Of a stretch of DNA of 64,000 nucleotides, positions 52,203 through 61,353 are shown in pieces. Numbering within the stretch: position 1 is the first letter of the stretch; each line of letters begins with the position of its first letter. Source of the stretch: JACIYW01 sp014359745 (GTDB taxonomy: Bacteria > Pseudomonadota > Alphaproteobacteria > Rhodobacterales > Rhodobacteraceae); the NCBI GenBank assembly GCA_050433985.1, contig JBNPWE010000007.1:62001-126000 (forward strand), given 5' to 3'. The notes under the pieces are model-generated. The model did no database searches. It saw nothing but the letters and a program-made list of their open reading frames with translations, and had not been told where the DNA came from. A program made the translations under genes and the position numbers.

Positions 52203-52967
52203 CTATTGATTTGAACTGTTAAGGACGAATATCTGATTCTGGTATGCGGCCTTGAGAACCGCCTGCGCCGTGGTGTCCACCTCCAGCACATCACGGGCCA
52301 GACGCAGGTGTTTTTCCACGGTTGTCGGGGTCAGGCCCATGATCGTCGCGATGTCCTGAATCGTCTTGCCATCACCGACCCATTCAAGCACCTCGCGCTG
52401 GCGTTTGGTCAGCGGGCGACGCGGCAGTTTATAGGGCATCGAGGTGATCTTGAGGTGGGTGATAGAGTTGATCGAATGGATTTCCTGGCCGTGCCGATCC
52501 CATATCGCGTCGACATCATCCTGTGACAGGCTGGGTCTGGCGGCAAGCCCGATGGCGCCCTTGTTGCGCACCGACCCATCGCGGAAACTGATCGTATAAC
52601 CCGCGCGCAGCCCCATGCGCTGGTTGAAGGCCACCACCGCGCGTTCGTCTTCGGTCAGCGCATTGCCGCGCGCCATATCTTCGATCAGGCGCCAGCTACA
52701 GGCGCCTTCATTATAGGCGGCCCAGGTTACCATCGGCGCGGTTTTGTAAAGCCCGGCGTGGATGAACCCCTTGACGTATTTCTGGCTGTGGTTGCTAAGG
52801 ATCAGAATGTCATCCAGACTGCCGAAAGACGTTCCCGACCGAAACCGGGTAAAGCCGTAGATAAGCCGGGAAAACCCGAATTCACGCATCTTTTCGACAT
52901 GAAGGGACCAGAGGTCTTCGATGCTCTGGGCTTCGGTTACCCGGCTGATATGTTCCAGCAGTGTCAT
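52203..52967 (-). CDS. LuxR-family transcription regulator with autoinducer-like domain
   Basis: 254 residues: N-terminal autoinducer-binding-like domain (about 15-170) and C-terminal LuxR helix-turn-helix (184-242; PLTKRQREVLEWVGDGKTIQDIA then GLTPTTVEKHLRLARD). Compared by eye with TraR/LuxR, the ligand-contact positions W57, Y61 and D70 appear here as Y64, F68 and A77, while the W85 equivalent is kept (W92). Acyl-homoserine-lactone binding is therefore doubtful. No luxI-type synthase gene is in the window, so it is a LuxR solo locally. Its targets are unknown. Confidence 0.88.
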   Translation of the reverse strand: MTLLEHISRVTEAQSIEDLWSLHVEKMREFGFSRLIYGFTRFRSGTSFGSLDDILILSNHSQKYVKGFIHAGLYKTAPMVTWAAYNEGACSWRLIEDMARGNALTEDERAVVAFNQRMGLRAGYTISFRDGSVRNKGAIGLAARPSLSQDDVDAIWDRHGQEIHSINSITHLKITSMPYKLPRRPLTKRQREVLEWVGDGKTIQDIATIMGLTPTTVEKHLRLARDVLEVDTTAQAVLKAAYQNQIFVLNSSNQ

Positions 52968-53216
52968 TCTTGCGGGTAATCCAAACCGCCGCGTGACCGG
53001 TGATGCGTGATCAATTCATACCAGAAAAAACCAAGGCGCGCATGGGCGGCCCTGCCTCGTTCGAAATTTTTCATTCATTCACCCCAATAATGCTGCAACT
53101 ATGTCGCAGGATTTGGAGCTTGTCGAGACAGGCGAAAGAATTAGCGTATCGTATTCATATGTTAAATACTTAGGGCGCGGACCGGGCAGGCTCCGGTCAG
53201 GCGGGGCGCCCGATCA

Positions 53217-55049
<1,833 letters not shown>

Positions 55050-55053
55050 GTTT

Positions 55054-56400
55054 CTATCCCTTCTGAGCGGCCTTGGCGGCGCGCAACTTCTCGAAAAATC
55101 GCCGGGCAAGGCCGGGCTTGACCGCCTGTCGGGCGCGCGCGACCGCAAGCGCGCCCTCGGGCACGTCCGCGGTGATCACCGATCCCGATCCCGTCATCGC
55201 CTCGTCGCCGATGCGGACCGGGGCCACCAGCATGGTGTTCGATCCGATGAACACCCGCGCGCCAATTTCGGTGTGGTGTTTGAACACGCCGTCATAATTG
55301 CAGGTGATGGTGCCCGCGCCGATATTGCTGGCCTCGCCGATATGGGCGTCACCGATATAAGAAAGGTGATTTATCTTGGCGCCCTGATCGACGATGGTGT
55401 TCTTGATCTCGACGAAATTGCCGATGTGCACATCCTCGGCCAGTTCGGCGCCGGGGCGCAGGCGGGCAAAGGGGCCGACCACGGCGCCCTGGCTGACGTG
55501 GCAACCTTCCAGATGGCTGAAAGGGCGGATGGTGGCCCCCGATTCGACCGTGACACCGGGGCCGAACACCACCGGCCCCTGCACCACCGCATCGCGCCCG
55601 ATCGCGGTATCCTGGGCAAGGATGACGCTGTCGGGATTGACCAGCGTGACGCCGTCTTCCTGGGCCAGCGCGCGGGCGCGGGCCTGAAACAGTGCCTCGG
55701 CCGCGGCAAGTTCGGCGCGGGTGTTGATGCCCAGCGTTTCGGCCTCGGGGCAGGTGACGACGGTGGCGGACAGCCCGCGCGCGCGGGCGATGGCGATGAT
55801 GTCGGTCAGGTAATATTCACCCGAGGCGTTTTGGGTGCCGACGTCGGAAATCAGGTTCAGCAGGGTCTCGCTGTCTGCGCATATGACGCCGCTGTTGCAA
55901 AGGGTTACGGCCAGTTCCGCATCGGTTGCGTCCTTGGCCTCGACAATGCGTTCCAGCAATCCACCTGCGGTGATCAGCCGCCCGTACCGCCCCGGTGTTG
56001 CCGCCTCGAACCCCAGAACCACCACCGCGTGGTCGCGCCGCGCGGCAAGCATCGCGTCAAGCGTTTCGGGGCGGATGAACGGTGTGTCGCCATAAAGCAC
56101 CAGCGCGTCGCCCATGAACCCTTCCAGCAGGGGGGCGGCCTGCGCCACGGCATGCGCCGTGCCCTTCTGTTCGGACTGGATCGCGATGCGCGCCTCGGGG
56201 TTGATGGCCGCGACGGCCTTGGTCACGGCACCGGCCCCGTGGCCCGCGACGACGATCACCTGTTCGGGTTCCAGTGCCGCGCCCGCAGCCATCGCATGCG
56301 CCACAAGCGGCACGCCGGCCAGCGGATGCAGAACCTTCGGCAGGTCAGAGTTCATGCGCGTGCCCTGTCCGGCAGCCAGAACGATCAGTGCGATGGGCAT
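55054..56400 (-). CDS. glmU: Bifunctional GlmU (GlcN-1-P acetyltransferase / GlcNAc-1-P uridyltransferase)
   Basis: Produces UDP-GlcNAc for peptidoglycan and lipid A. 448 residues from ATG 56400. The frame stays open far upstream, but that extension is antisense to the next genes. The uridyltransferase motif LAAGQGTRMNSDLPKVLH is at 8-25, with YGDTPFIRPET. The C-terminal left-handed beta-helix shows hexapeptide repeats (IGEASNIGAGTITCNYDG, GARVFIGSNTMLVAPVRIG). glmS follows 4 bp later; a plausible promoter lies upstream. Confidence 0.97.
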   Translation of the reverse strand: MPIALIVLAAGQGTRMNSDLPKVLHPLAGVPLVAHAMAAGAALEPEQVIVVAGHGAGAVTKAVAAINPEARIAIQSEQKGTAHAVAQAAPLLEGFMGDALVLYGDTPFIRPETLDAMLAARRDHAVVVLGFEAATPGRYGRLITAGGLLERIVEAKDATDAELAVTLCNSGVICADSETLLNLISDVGTQNASGEYYLTDIIAIARARGLSATVVTCPEAETLGINTRAELAAAEALFQARARALAQEDGVTLVNPDSVILAQDTAIGRDAVVQGPVVFGPGVTVESGATIRPFSHLEGCHVSQGAVVGPFARLRPGAELAEDVHIGNFVEIKNTIVDQGAKINHLSYIGDAHIGEASNIGAGTITCNYDGVFKHHTEIGARVFIGSNTMLVAPVRIGDEAMTGSGSVITADVPEGALAVARARQAVKPGLARRFFEKLRAAKAAQKG

Positions 56401-56427
56401 ATTTGCCTTCCTTGTCATTTGCCCCCG

Positions 56428-56456
56428 TTCTAACGATAGAGGCATGCCGGGAACAA
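56428..56456 (-). promoter_or_regulatory. Putative glmU-glmS promoter
   Basis: On the minus strand TTGTTC (56456-56451), a 17-bp spacer and TTAGAA (56433-56428) fit sigma-70 boxes, 27 bp upstream of the glmU start, in the gap divergent to the HAD phosphatase gene. Confidence 0.45.
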
Positions 56457-56496
56457 GCCCGCGCGTGATCCGGCGACGGTTTGGGAAAGGGAAGCG

Positions 56497-57162
56497 ATGC
56501 GCAGCATCATCTTTGATCTGGATGGCACGCTGGCCGACACCAGCGGCGACATGATCGCGGCGGGCAATCATTGTTTGTACCGGATCGGCGTGGGCGCGGT
56601 GCTGGACCCGGTGCGAGACCGCGCTGCGGCCTTTGGCGGCGCGCGGGCCCTGTTGCGGCTGGGCATGGCGCGCGCGGGGCGGGCGGCGCTGACAGCGGCG
56701 GATGAAGACGCGGAATATGTCGCCTATCTGGCGGCTTACGGCACGATGCTTGACCGGCACAGTTTCGTGTTCGACGGGGTCGAGGCGGCGCTGGACCGGC
56801 TGGCGGCGGCGGGGTTGGCGATGGGGATCTGCACCAACAAGCCCGCAGTGCTGGCCGAGACGCTGTTGCAACGGCTGGGCTTGCGGGACCGGTTCGGTGT
56901 TCTGATCGGGGCCGACACCTTGCCGGTGCGCAAGCCCGATCCGGCGCCCCTGCGCGCGGCGGTGGCGGGGCTCGGCGGCGATCCGCGCCAAAGCCTGCTG
57001 GTGGGCGATACGGTGACAGACCGCGACACGGCGCGCGCGCTGGGCGTGCCGGTGATCCTTGTCAGTTTTGGCGGGGCGGGTGCGGGGGCCGCGGCGCTGG
57101 AACCCGATGCGCTGATCGGTCATTTCGACGATCTTGATGCCGCCGTGGCGCGGCTGGTCTGA
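56497..57162 (+). CDS. gph: HAD-IA hydrolase, phosphoglycolate phosphatase-like
   Basis: 221 residues. HAD motif I is FDLDGTLADTSGDM at the N-terminus, motif II is GICTNKP, motif III is the lysine of VRKPDP, and motif IV is LLVGDTVTDRDTARA. A helical cap lies between motifs I and II. This is the Gph pattern, which removes 2-phosphoglycolate from photorespiration or DNA repair. The gene is next to glmU in many Rhodobacterales, as I recall. It is followed after 9 bp by the DegT aminotransferase gene, suggesting an operon. Confidence 0.88.
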   Translation: MRSIIFDLDGTLADTSGDMIAAGNHCLYRIGVGAVLDPVRDRAAAFGGARALLRLGMARAGRAALTAADEDAEYVAYLAAYGTMLDRHSFVFDGVEAALDRLAAAGLAMGICTNKPAVLAETLLQRLGLRDRFGVLIGADTLPVRKPDPAPLRAAVAGLGGDPRQSLLVGDTVTDRDTARALGVPVILVSFGGAGAGAAALEPDALIGHFDDLDAAVARLV

Positions 57163-57171
57163 GGGGGCAAG

Positions 57172-58407
57172 ATGGACGTGGAACCGGGCAAGGAACGCTT
57201 TGCGGGCAGCTTTACCCAACAGGAACCGATTTCCGAAGAGGGGATCGCGGCAGCGGTGGCGGTGCTGCGCCACGGGCGGTTGCATCGCTATAACGTGACC
57301 CCCGGCGAGGTATCGGAGGTTGCGGCGCTGGAGGTTGAATTCGCCGCCACCCTTGGCGCGCGCTATTGCCTGGCGGTGGCGTCGGGGGGCTATGCGCTGG
57401 GCTGTGCGCTGCGCGCGCTGGGGGTGGGGGCGGGCGACAGGGTATTGTCGAACGCCTTCACGCTGGCCCCGGTGCCCGGTGCGATTGCCGGTGTGGGCGC
57501 GGTGCCGGTGCTGGTGGAGGTGACGGAAGATCTGACCATCGATCCGGACGATCTTGCGAAGAAGGCCGCCGCGTCGGGGGCGCGGGTGCTGATGCTGTCG
57601 CATATGCGCGGGCATATCTGCGACATGGACCGGGTGATGGCGATTTGCGACGATCTGGGGATTCGGGTGATCGAGGATTGCGCCCATACCATGGGGGCCG
57701 ACTGGCGCGGCGTGCCGTCGGGGCGTCATGGGGTGGTGGGGTGCTTTTCGACGCAGACCTACAAGCATCTGAATTCCGGCGAAGGCGGGTTTCTGGTGTC
57801 GGATGATCCGCAGGTGATGGCGCGCGCCGTGCTGCTGTCGGGGTCGTACATGTTGTACGAACGCCACATTTCTGCCCCCGATCCCGCCGTGTTCGACGCG
57901 TTAAAACAGGATATTCCCAACATTTCGGGCCGTATGGACAATCTGCGCGCCGCGATCCTGCGGGTGCAGTTGCGCGACCTGCCTGCGCGGCGGGCGGCGT
58001 GGAACGCGCGCTACCGGGTGGTCGAGGCGGGGTTAACGGGTGTGCCGGGGCTGCGGCTGATCCCCCGACCGCAGGCCGAAGGGTTTGTGGGATCGTCGTT
58101 TCAGTTCCTGCTGCCCGGCTGGCCCGGCGCGGCAGTGGCCGAAGTGGTGGCGCGGGCGGGGGCGCGCGGGGTTGAATTGAAATGGTTCGGGGCGGCGGAA
58201 CCTTCTGGTTTCACCTCGGCCTATCGGCATTGGCGGTATGCGGCGGCCGGTGATCTGCCGCGCACCGACCGGGTGTTGGCGGGGCTTCTGGACATGCGGC
58301 TGCCGCTGACCTTCACACTGGAGGATTGCGCGCAGGTGGCGCGGATCATCCGGGCCGAGGCGGGCGCGGTCTGGCAGGGGATGGATGCCTCCGGCGGGAG
58401 TATTTAG
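57172..58407 (+). CDS. DegT/DnrJ/EryC1/StrS family aminotransferase with element-derived tail
   Basis: 411-residue PLP enzyme of the family that aminates keto-sugars or related compounds. The PLP lysine is K198 in FSTQTYKHLNSGEGG. The preceding IEDCAHTMGADW carries the aspartate that contacts the PLP nitrogen, and ALGCALRALGVGAGDRV lies near the phosphate site. No other sugar-biosynthesis genes flank it, so the substrate is unknown. The last codons (DASGGSI-stop) come from a dispersed intergenic element, so the original stop has probably been replaced. Confidence 0.88.
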   Translation: MDVEPGKERFAGSFTQQEPISEEGIAAAVAVLRHGRLHRYNVTPGEVSEVAALEVEFAATLGARYCLAVASGGYALGCALRALGVGAGDRVLSNAFTLAPVPGAIAGVGAVPVLVEVTEDLTIDPDDLAKKAAASGARVLMLSHMRGHICDMDRVMAICDDLGIRVIEDCAHTMGADWRGVPSGRHGVVGCFSTQTYKHLNSGEGGFLVSDDPQVMARAVLLSGSYMLYERHISAPDPAVFDALKQDIPNISGRMDNLRAAILRVQLRDLPARRAAWNARYRVVEAGLTGVPGLRLIPRPQAEGFVGSSFQFLLPGWPGAAVAEVVARAGARGVELKWFGAAEPSGFTSAYRHWRYAAAGDLPRTDRVLAGLLDMRLPLTFTLEDCAQVARIIRAEAGAVWQGMDASGGSI

Positions 58408-58420
58408 GTCGAGAGGATGG
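58387..58420 (+). repeat. Dispersed convergent-gap element, copy 4 (supplies a stop codon)
   Basis: GCCTCCGGCGGGAGTATTTA followed by GGTCGAGAGGATGG. Bases 58387-58407 are also coding: they give the tail ASGGSI and the TAG stop of the DegT aminotransferase. GCCTCCGGCGGGAGTATTTA is identical to the minus-strand sequence of copy 1 at 7406-7439. Confidence 0.65.
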
Positions 58421-58470
58421 GGCGGTCGGTTTCAGCCCGTTGACTGGCGCGCGTGCGGCGGGCGCAGGGG

Positions 58471-58495
58471 TTGAGTATTTTTGCCAAGATGAAAT
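58471..58495 (+). repeat. Dispersed convergent-gap element, copy 5
   Basis: TTGAGTATTTTTGCCAAGAT followed by GAAAT, only 51 bp after copy 4 and in the same orientation, between the DegT aminotransferase (+) and enoyl-CoA hydratase (-) genes. It is of the CCAAGATGAA variant, so both variants occur side by side. Confidence 0.6.
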
Positions 58496-58589
58496 GGATG
58501 GCGTTCTTTTGTGCGGTCAGGGTGCGACGCTGACGGGGGACGGGGCATGGGGAAGGTGCGGCGCGGGCCTTTTTCAGAATGACGCGGGG

Positions 58590-59384
58590 TCAGGGCTGCC
58601 AGTTGGGGGGGCGTTTTTCGAGGAAGGCGGTGATGCCTTCTTCGGTGTCGCGCCAGAGCATGTTTTCCACCATGACCTTTGCGGTGTGGTCATACGCCTG
58701 GGCCACGCCCATTTCCAACTGGTCATAGAAGGCGCGTTTGCCGATGCGCACCGCCGCGCCGAGTTTGGCGGCAAGGGTGGCTGCAAGGGCGGTGGTTTCG
58801 CCGGTCAGGTGATCGGCGGGGACGGTGCGGTTGATCAGGCCAAGGTCTTGCGCGCGCGCGGCGGGGATGAAGGCGCCGGTGGTCAGCATCTCGAACGCCT
58901 GTTTGCGCGGGATATTGCGCGACAGGGCAACCATCGGGGTGGAACAGAACAGGCCGATGTTGACGCCGTTGACGCCGAATCGGGCGTCGGCGGCGGCGAT
59001 GGCCATGTCGCAGGTGGCGACAAGCTGACAACCGGCGGCGGTGGCGATGCCGTGAACCTCGGCGATCACCGGTTGGGGCTGGGCGCGGATTTGCAGCATG
59101 AGTGCGGCGCAGCGACCGAAAAGATCGGCGAAATAGGCGCGGCCCGCGTCCGGTGCCTGGCGGCCGGCCTGCATCTCTCGCAGGTCGTGGCCGGCGCAGA
59201 ACGCCTTGCCACGGCCCGCAAGGATGATGGCGCGGATGGATCGGTCTGTTTCCAGCGCGGCAAGGTTTTCGCCAAGCGCCGCGATCATCGCATCCGAGAG
59301 CGCGTTCAGCGCGCCGGGGCGGTTCATCGTCAGCCGGGCGATACCATCCTTGTCCTCGCGCAATACGATCTGTTCATCGGACAT
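58590..59384 (-). CDS. Enoyl-CoA hydratase/isomerase family protein
   Basis: 264-residue crotonase-fold protein from ATG 59384, with an AAGGAATT site upstream. It begins with the usual strand RLTMNRPGALNALSDAMI. The oxyanion-hole segments are AFCAGHDLREMQAG and VHGIATAAGCQLVATCDMAI. At the usual positions of the two catalytic glutamates the sequence is less standard (CQLVATCDM, FCSTPMVALS), so a reaction other than simple hydration is possible. It ends FLEKRPPNW, a typical tail. The substrate is unknown. Confidence 0.88.
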   Translation of the reverse strand: MSDEQIVLREDKDGIARLTMNRPGALNALSDAMIAALGENLAALETDRSIRAIILAGRGKAFCAGHDLREMQAGRQAPDAGRAYFADLFGRCAALMLQIRAQPQPVIAEVHGIATAAGCQLVATCDMAIAAADARFGVNGVNIGLFCSTPMVALSRNIPRKQAFEMLTTGAFIPAARAQDLGLINRTVPADHLTGETTALAATLAAKLGAAVRIGKRAFYDQLEMGVAQAYDHTAKVMVENMLWRDTEEGITAFLEKRPPNWQP

Positions 59385-59442
59385 CTTGCAATTCCTTCGG
59401 TTTGGTTGAAGTCTAGGCCGGATGAGTGTCAGGGGGAAGAGC

Positions 59443-59880
59443 ATGAACGCAGCCGAACGTATGGTTTTGATGGACAAGGAGGAGCTGAGCGCGTTTCTGG
59501 CCGAGACGTTCCCCCAGGTGGCCGGGGATTTCCGCCTGGAACATGTTGCGCCGATGTCGGTGGTGGTGCGGCTGATGGTGCGCGAAAAGCACCTGCGGCC
59601 GGGTGGTACGGTGTCGGGCCCGTCGATGTTCACGCTGGCGGATGTGGCGATGTATCTGGTGCTTCTGGCGATGATCGGGCCGAAGGGGCTTGCGGTCACG
59701 ACAAATTGTTCGTTTGATTTTCTGCGCAAGCCCGTGGCGGGGCGTGACCTGATTGCCGAGGCCAGATTGCTGAAACTTGGCCGGGTTCTGGCGGTGGGCG
59801 ATGTTGTTATGCGGTCCGAGCATGACACAAACATCGTGGCGCGGGCCGGACTGACCTATTCCATCCCGCCCGAGCGGTAA
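59443..59880 (+). CDS. PaaI-type hotdog-fold thioesterase
   Basis: 145 residues from ATG 59443, which follows GGGGGAAGAGC; ATG 59422 is an alternative. The hotdog motif region is HLRPGGTVSGPSMFTLADVA, with the aspartate of TLADVAMYL as the probable catalytic residue, then AVTTNCSFDFLRKPVAGRDL. Such enzymes hydrolyse acyl-CoA thioesters. It diverges from the enoyl-CoA hydratase gene, and the two may act in the same acyl-CoA pathway (inference). Confidence 0.85.
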   Translation: MNAAERMVLMDKEELSAFLAETFPQVAGDFRLEHVAPMSVVVRLMVREKHLRPGGTVSGPSMFTLADVAMYLVLLAMIGPKGLAVTTNCSFDFLRKPVAGRDLIAEARLLKLGRVLAVGDVVMRSEHDTNIVARAGLTYSIPPER

Positions 59881-59918
59881 ATCGCGTACCGGCGGGGCGC
59901 CGCATCTGTGCGGGTCTC

Positions 59919-59946
59919 TTTGTCTTTGGCGCGTTTGTGCTATGTT
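59919..59946 (+). promoter_or_regulatory. Putative promoter of the RND efflux operon
   Basis: TTTGTC (59919-59924), a 16-bp spacer and TATGTT (59941-59946) lie 72 bp before the adaptor gene start. The -10 is a fair match and the -35 weak. No regulator gene or operator palindrome is seen next to it. Confidence 0.35.
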
Positions 59947-60018
59947 GCCTTTTGAAAAGGGGCGCCCGGCGATCCGGCGGGCGGATTTTCGGGGTATTCA
60001 GACGGGATTGCACAGGGC

Positions 60019-61353
60019 ATGGCGCTGATCCGACAGGCGATACTGGTTCTTGTGCTGGGGCTTGCGGCCCTTTGGATCTGGGTGCGGTTTGTTCCCTCGT
60101 CGCTGACATATCTGGACAGGGCCGGACTATTGTCGGTGCTGCGCGACCATGACGTCAGCCTGTTCGGCCTGTCATTCTTGCCGGCCGAGGTGGCGCCGCC
60201 CGCGCAGGCACCCGTCGCGGGCGCGCCGGGGCGCGGGCGCGGCCCGGTGCAGGTGCGCGTGGTGGCGGCCGCCGAGGGAATTCTGAACAACATCGTCACC
60301 GCGATCGGCGATGGGCAGGCGGTGCGTTCGGTCACCGTGATGTCAGAGGGGGCGGGACGGATCGTTTCCATTCCGGTGCGCTCGGGGCAATTCGTGGAAA
60401 GGGGCGCGGTGATTGCCCTGCTGGACCGCGAGGCGGAGCAGATCGCGCTGGAACGCGCGCGCCTGATGTTGGAGGATACGCGCGACAGGGTGGAACGCCA
60501 GCAACGGCTTTTTGACAGCGGCGCGGTGTCGGATGTGCAGTTGCGCGATGCGCGGCTGGCCCTGCGCACCGCAGAGCTGGAGGTGCGGCAGGCGGAATTC
60601 GATCTGCGCCAACGCAGCATTCTGGCCCCGGTTGCGGGCTGGATCGGCATCGTTTCTGTCGAGGTGGGCGATCATGTGACCCCGACGACGTCGATCACCC
60701 GGCTGGATGACCGGTCCAGCATTCTGGTTGAATTCCGTTTGCCAGAGCAATTCATCGGGCGGCTGAAGCTGGGCGACACGATCATGGCAGAGCCACTGGC
60801 GCAGCCCGGAATCCAGTTTCAGGGCACGGTCACGGCGCTTGACAACCGGGTCGATCCGGCAAGCCGCAGCCTGCGGGTGCAGGCCGAACTGGACAATGCC
60901 GGCGATGACCTGCGGTCGGGGATGGCGTTCAAGATCTTTCTGGAATTTCCCGGCGAACGGCATGTCTCGGTCGATCCGCTGGCGATTCAATGGGGCGATG
61001 AGGGGTCGTTCGTGTGGGTGGTGCGCGACGGCAAGGCGGCGCGGGTGACGGTGCGCATCAAGCAGCGCACACCCGACAGCGTTCTGGTGACGGGCAAGCT
61101 GGCTGTCGGGGATATGGTAATCACCGAGGGCGTGCAGATGTTGCGCCCCGGTTCGGACGTGGCGCCGGTGGAGGCGGCGGCGTCGCGCGGGGGTCCGGGC
61201 GCGGCGGGGCGTGTGCCGGTTGATGATCCCGGCCATGCCCCGGCAATCACCCCCGCCATCGCCCCGACCGACAGGGGCCGACAGCGCGCGCTTGACGTGC
61301 CCGGACGTCAGGGGGCGGGGGGCGATCATGCGGCGAAAAGGACTGCGGCATGA
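60019..61353 (+). CDS. RND efflux periplasmic adaptor (membrane fusion protein)
   Basis: 444 residues. The N-terminal membrane anchor (IRQAILVLVLGLAALWIWV) is followed by a spacer and the HlyD/AcrA-type core: lipoyl half-motif SEGAGRIVSIPVRSGQFVER, a helical hairpin (LARARLMLEDTRDRVERQQR-like, near 150-185), second lipoyl half SILAPVAGWIGIVSVEVGD, and a beta-barrel domain (DRSSILVEFRLPEQFIGRL). The C-terminal tail is Pro/Ala/Arg-rich. It overlaps the permease gene by ATGA. No outer-membrane channel gene is in the window. Confidence 0.92.
   Translation: MALIRQAILVLVLGLAALWIWVRFVPSSLTYLDRAGLLSVLRDHDVSLFGLSFLPAEVAPPAQAPVAGAPGRGRGPVQVRVVAAAEGILNNIVTAIGDGQAVRSVTVMSEGAGRIVSIPVRSGQFVERGAVIALLDREAEQIALERARLMLEDTRDRVERQQRLFDSGAVSDVQLRDARLALRTAELEVRQAEFDLRQRSILAPVAGWIGIVSVEVGDHVTPTTSITRLDDRSSILVEFRLPEQFIGRLKLGDTIMAEPLAQPGIQFQGTVTALDNRVDPASRSLRVQAELDNAGDDLRSGMAFKIFLEFPGERHVSVDPLAIQWGDEGSFVWVVRDGKAARVTVRIKQRTPDSVLVTGKLAVGDMVITEGVQMLRPGSDVAPVEAAASRGGPGAAGRVPVDDPGHAPAITPAIAPTDRGRQRALDVPGRQGAGGDHAAKRTAA

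Noticed and set aside
55054..57867. A 937-residue minus-strand reading frame extending glmU upstream
   Set aside because: The extra 489 residues are antisense to the HAD phosphatase and aminotransferase genes, Arg/His/Pro-rich and without family features. GlmU starts normally at 56400.
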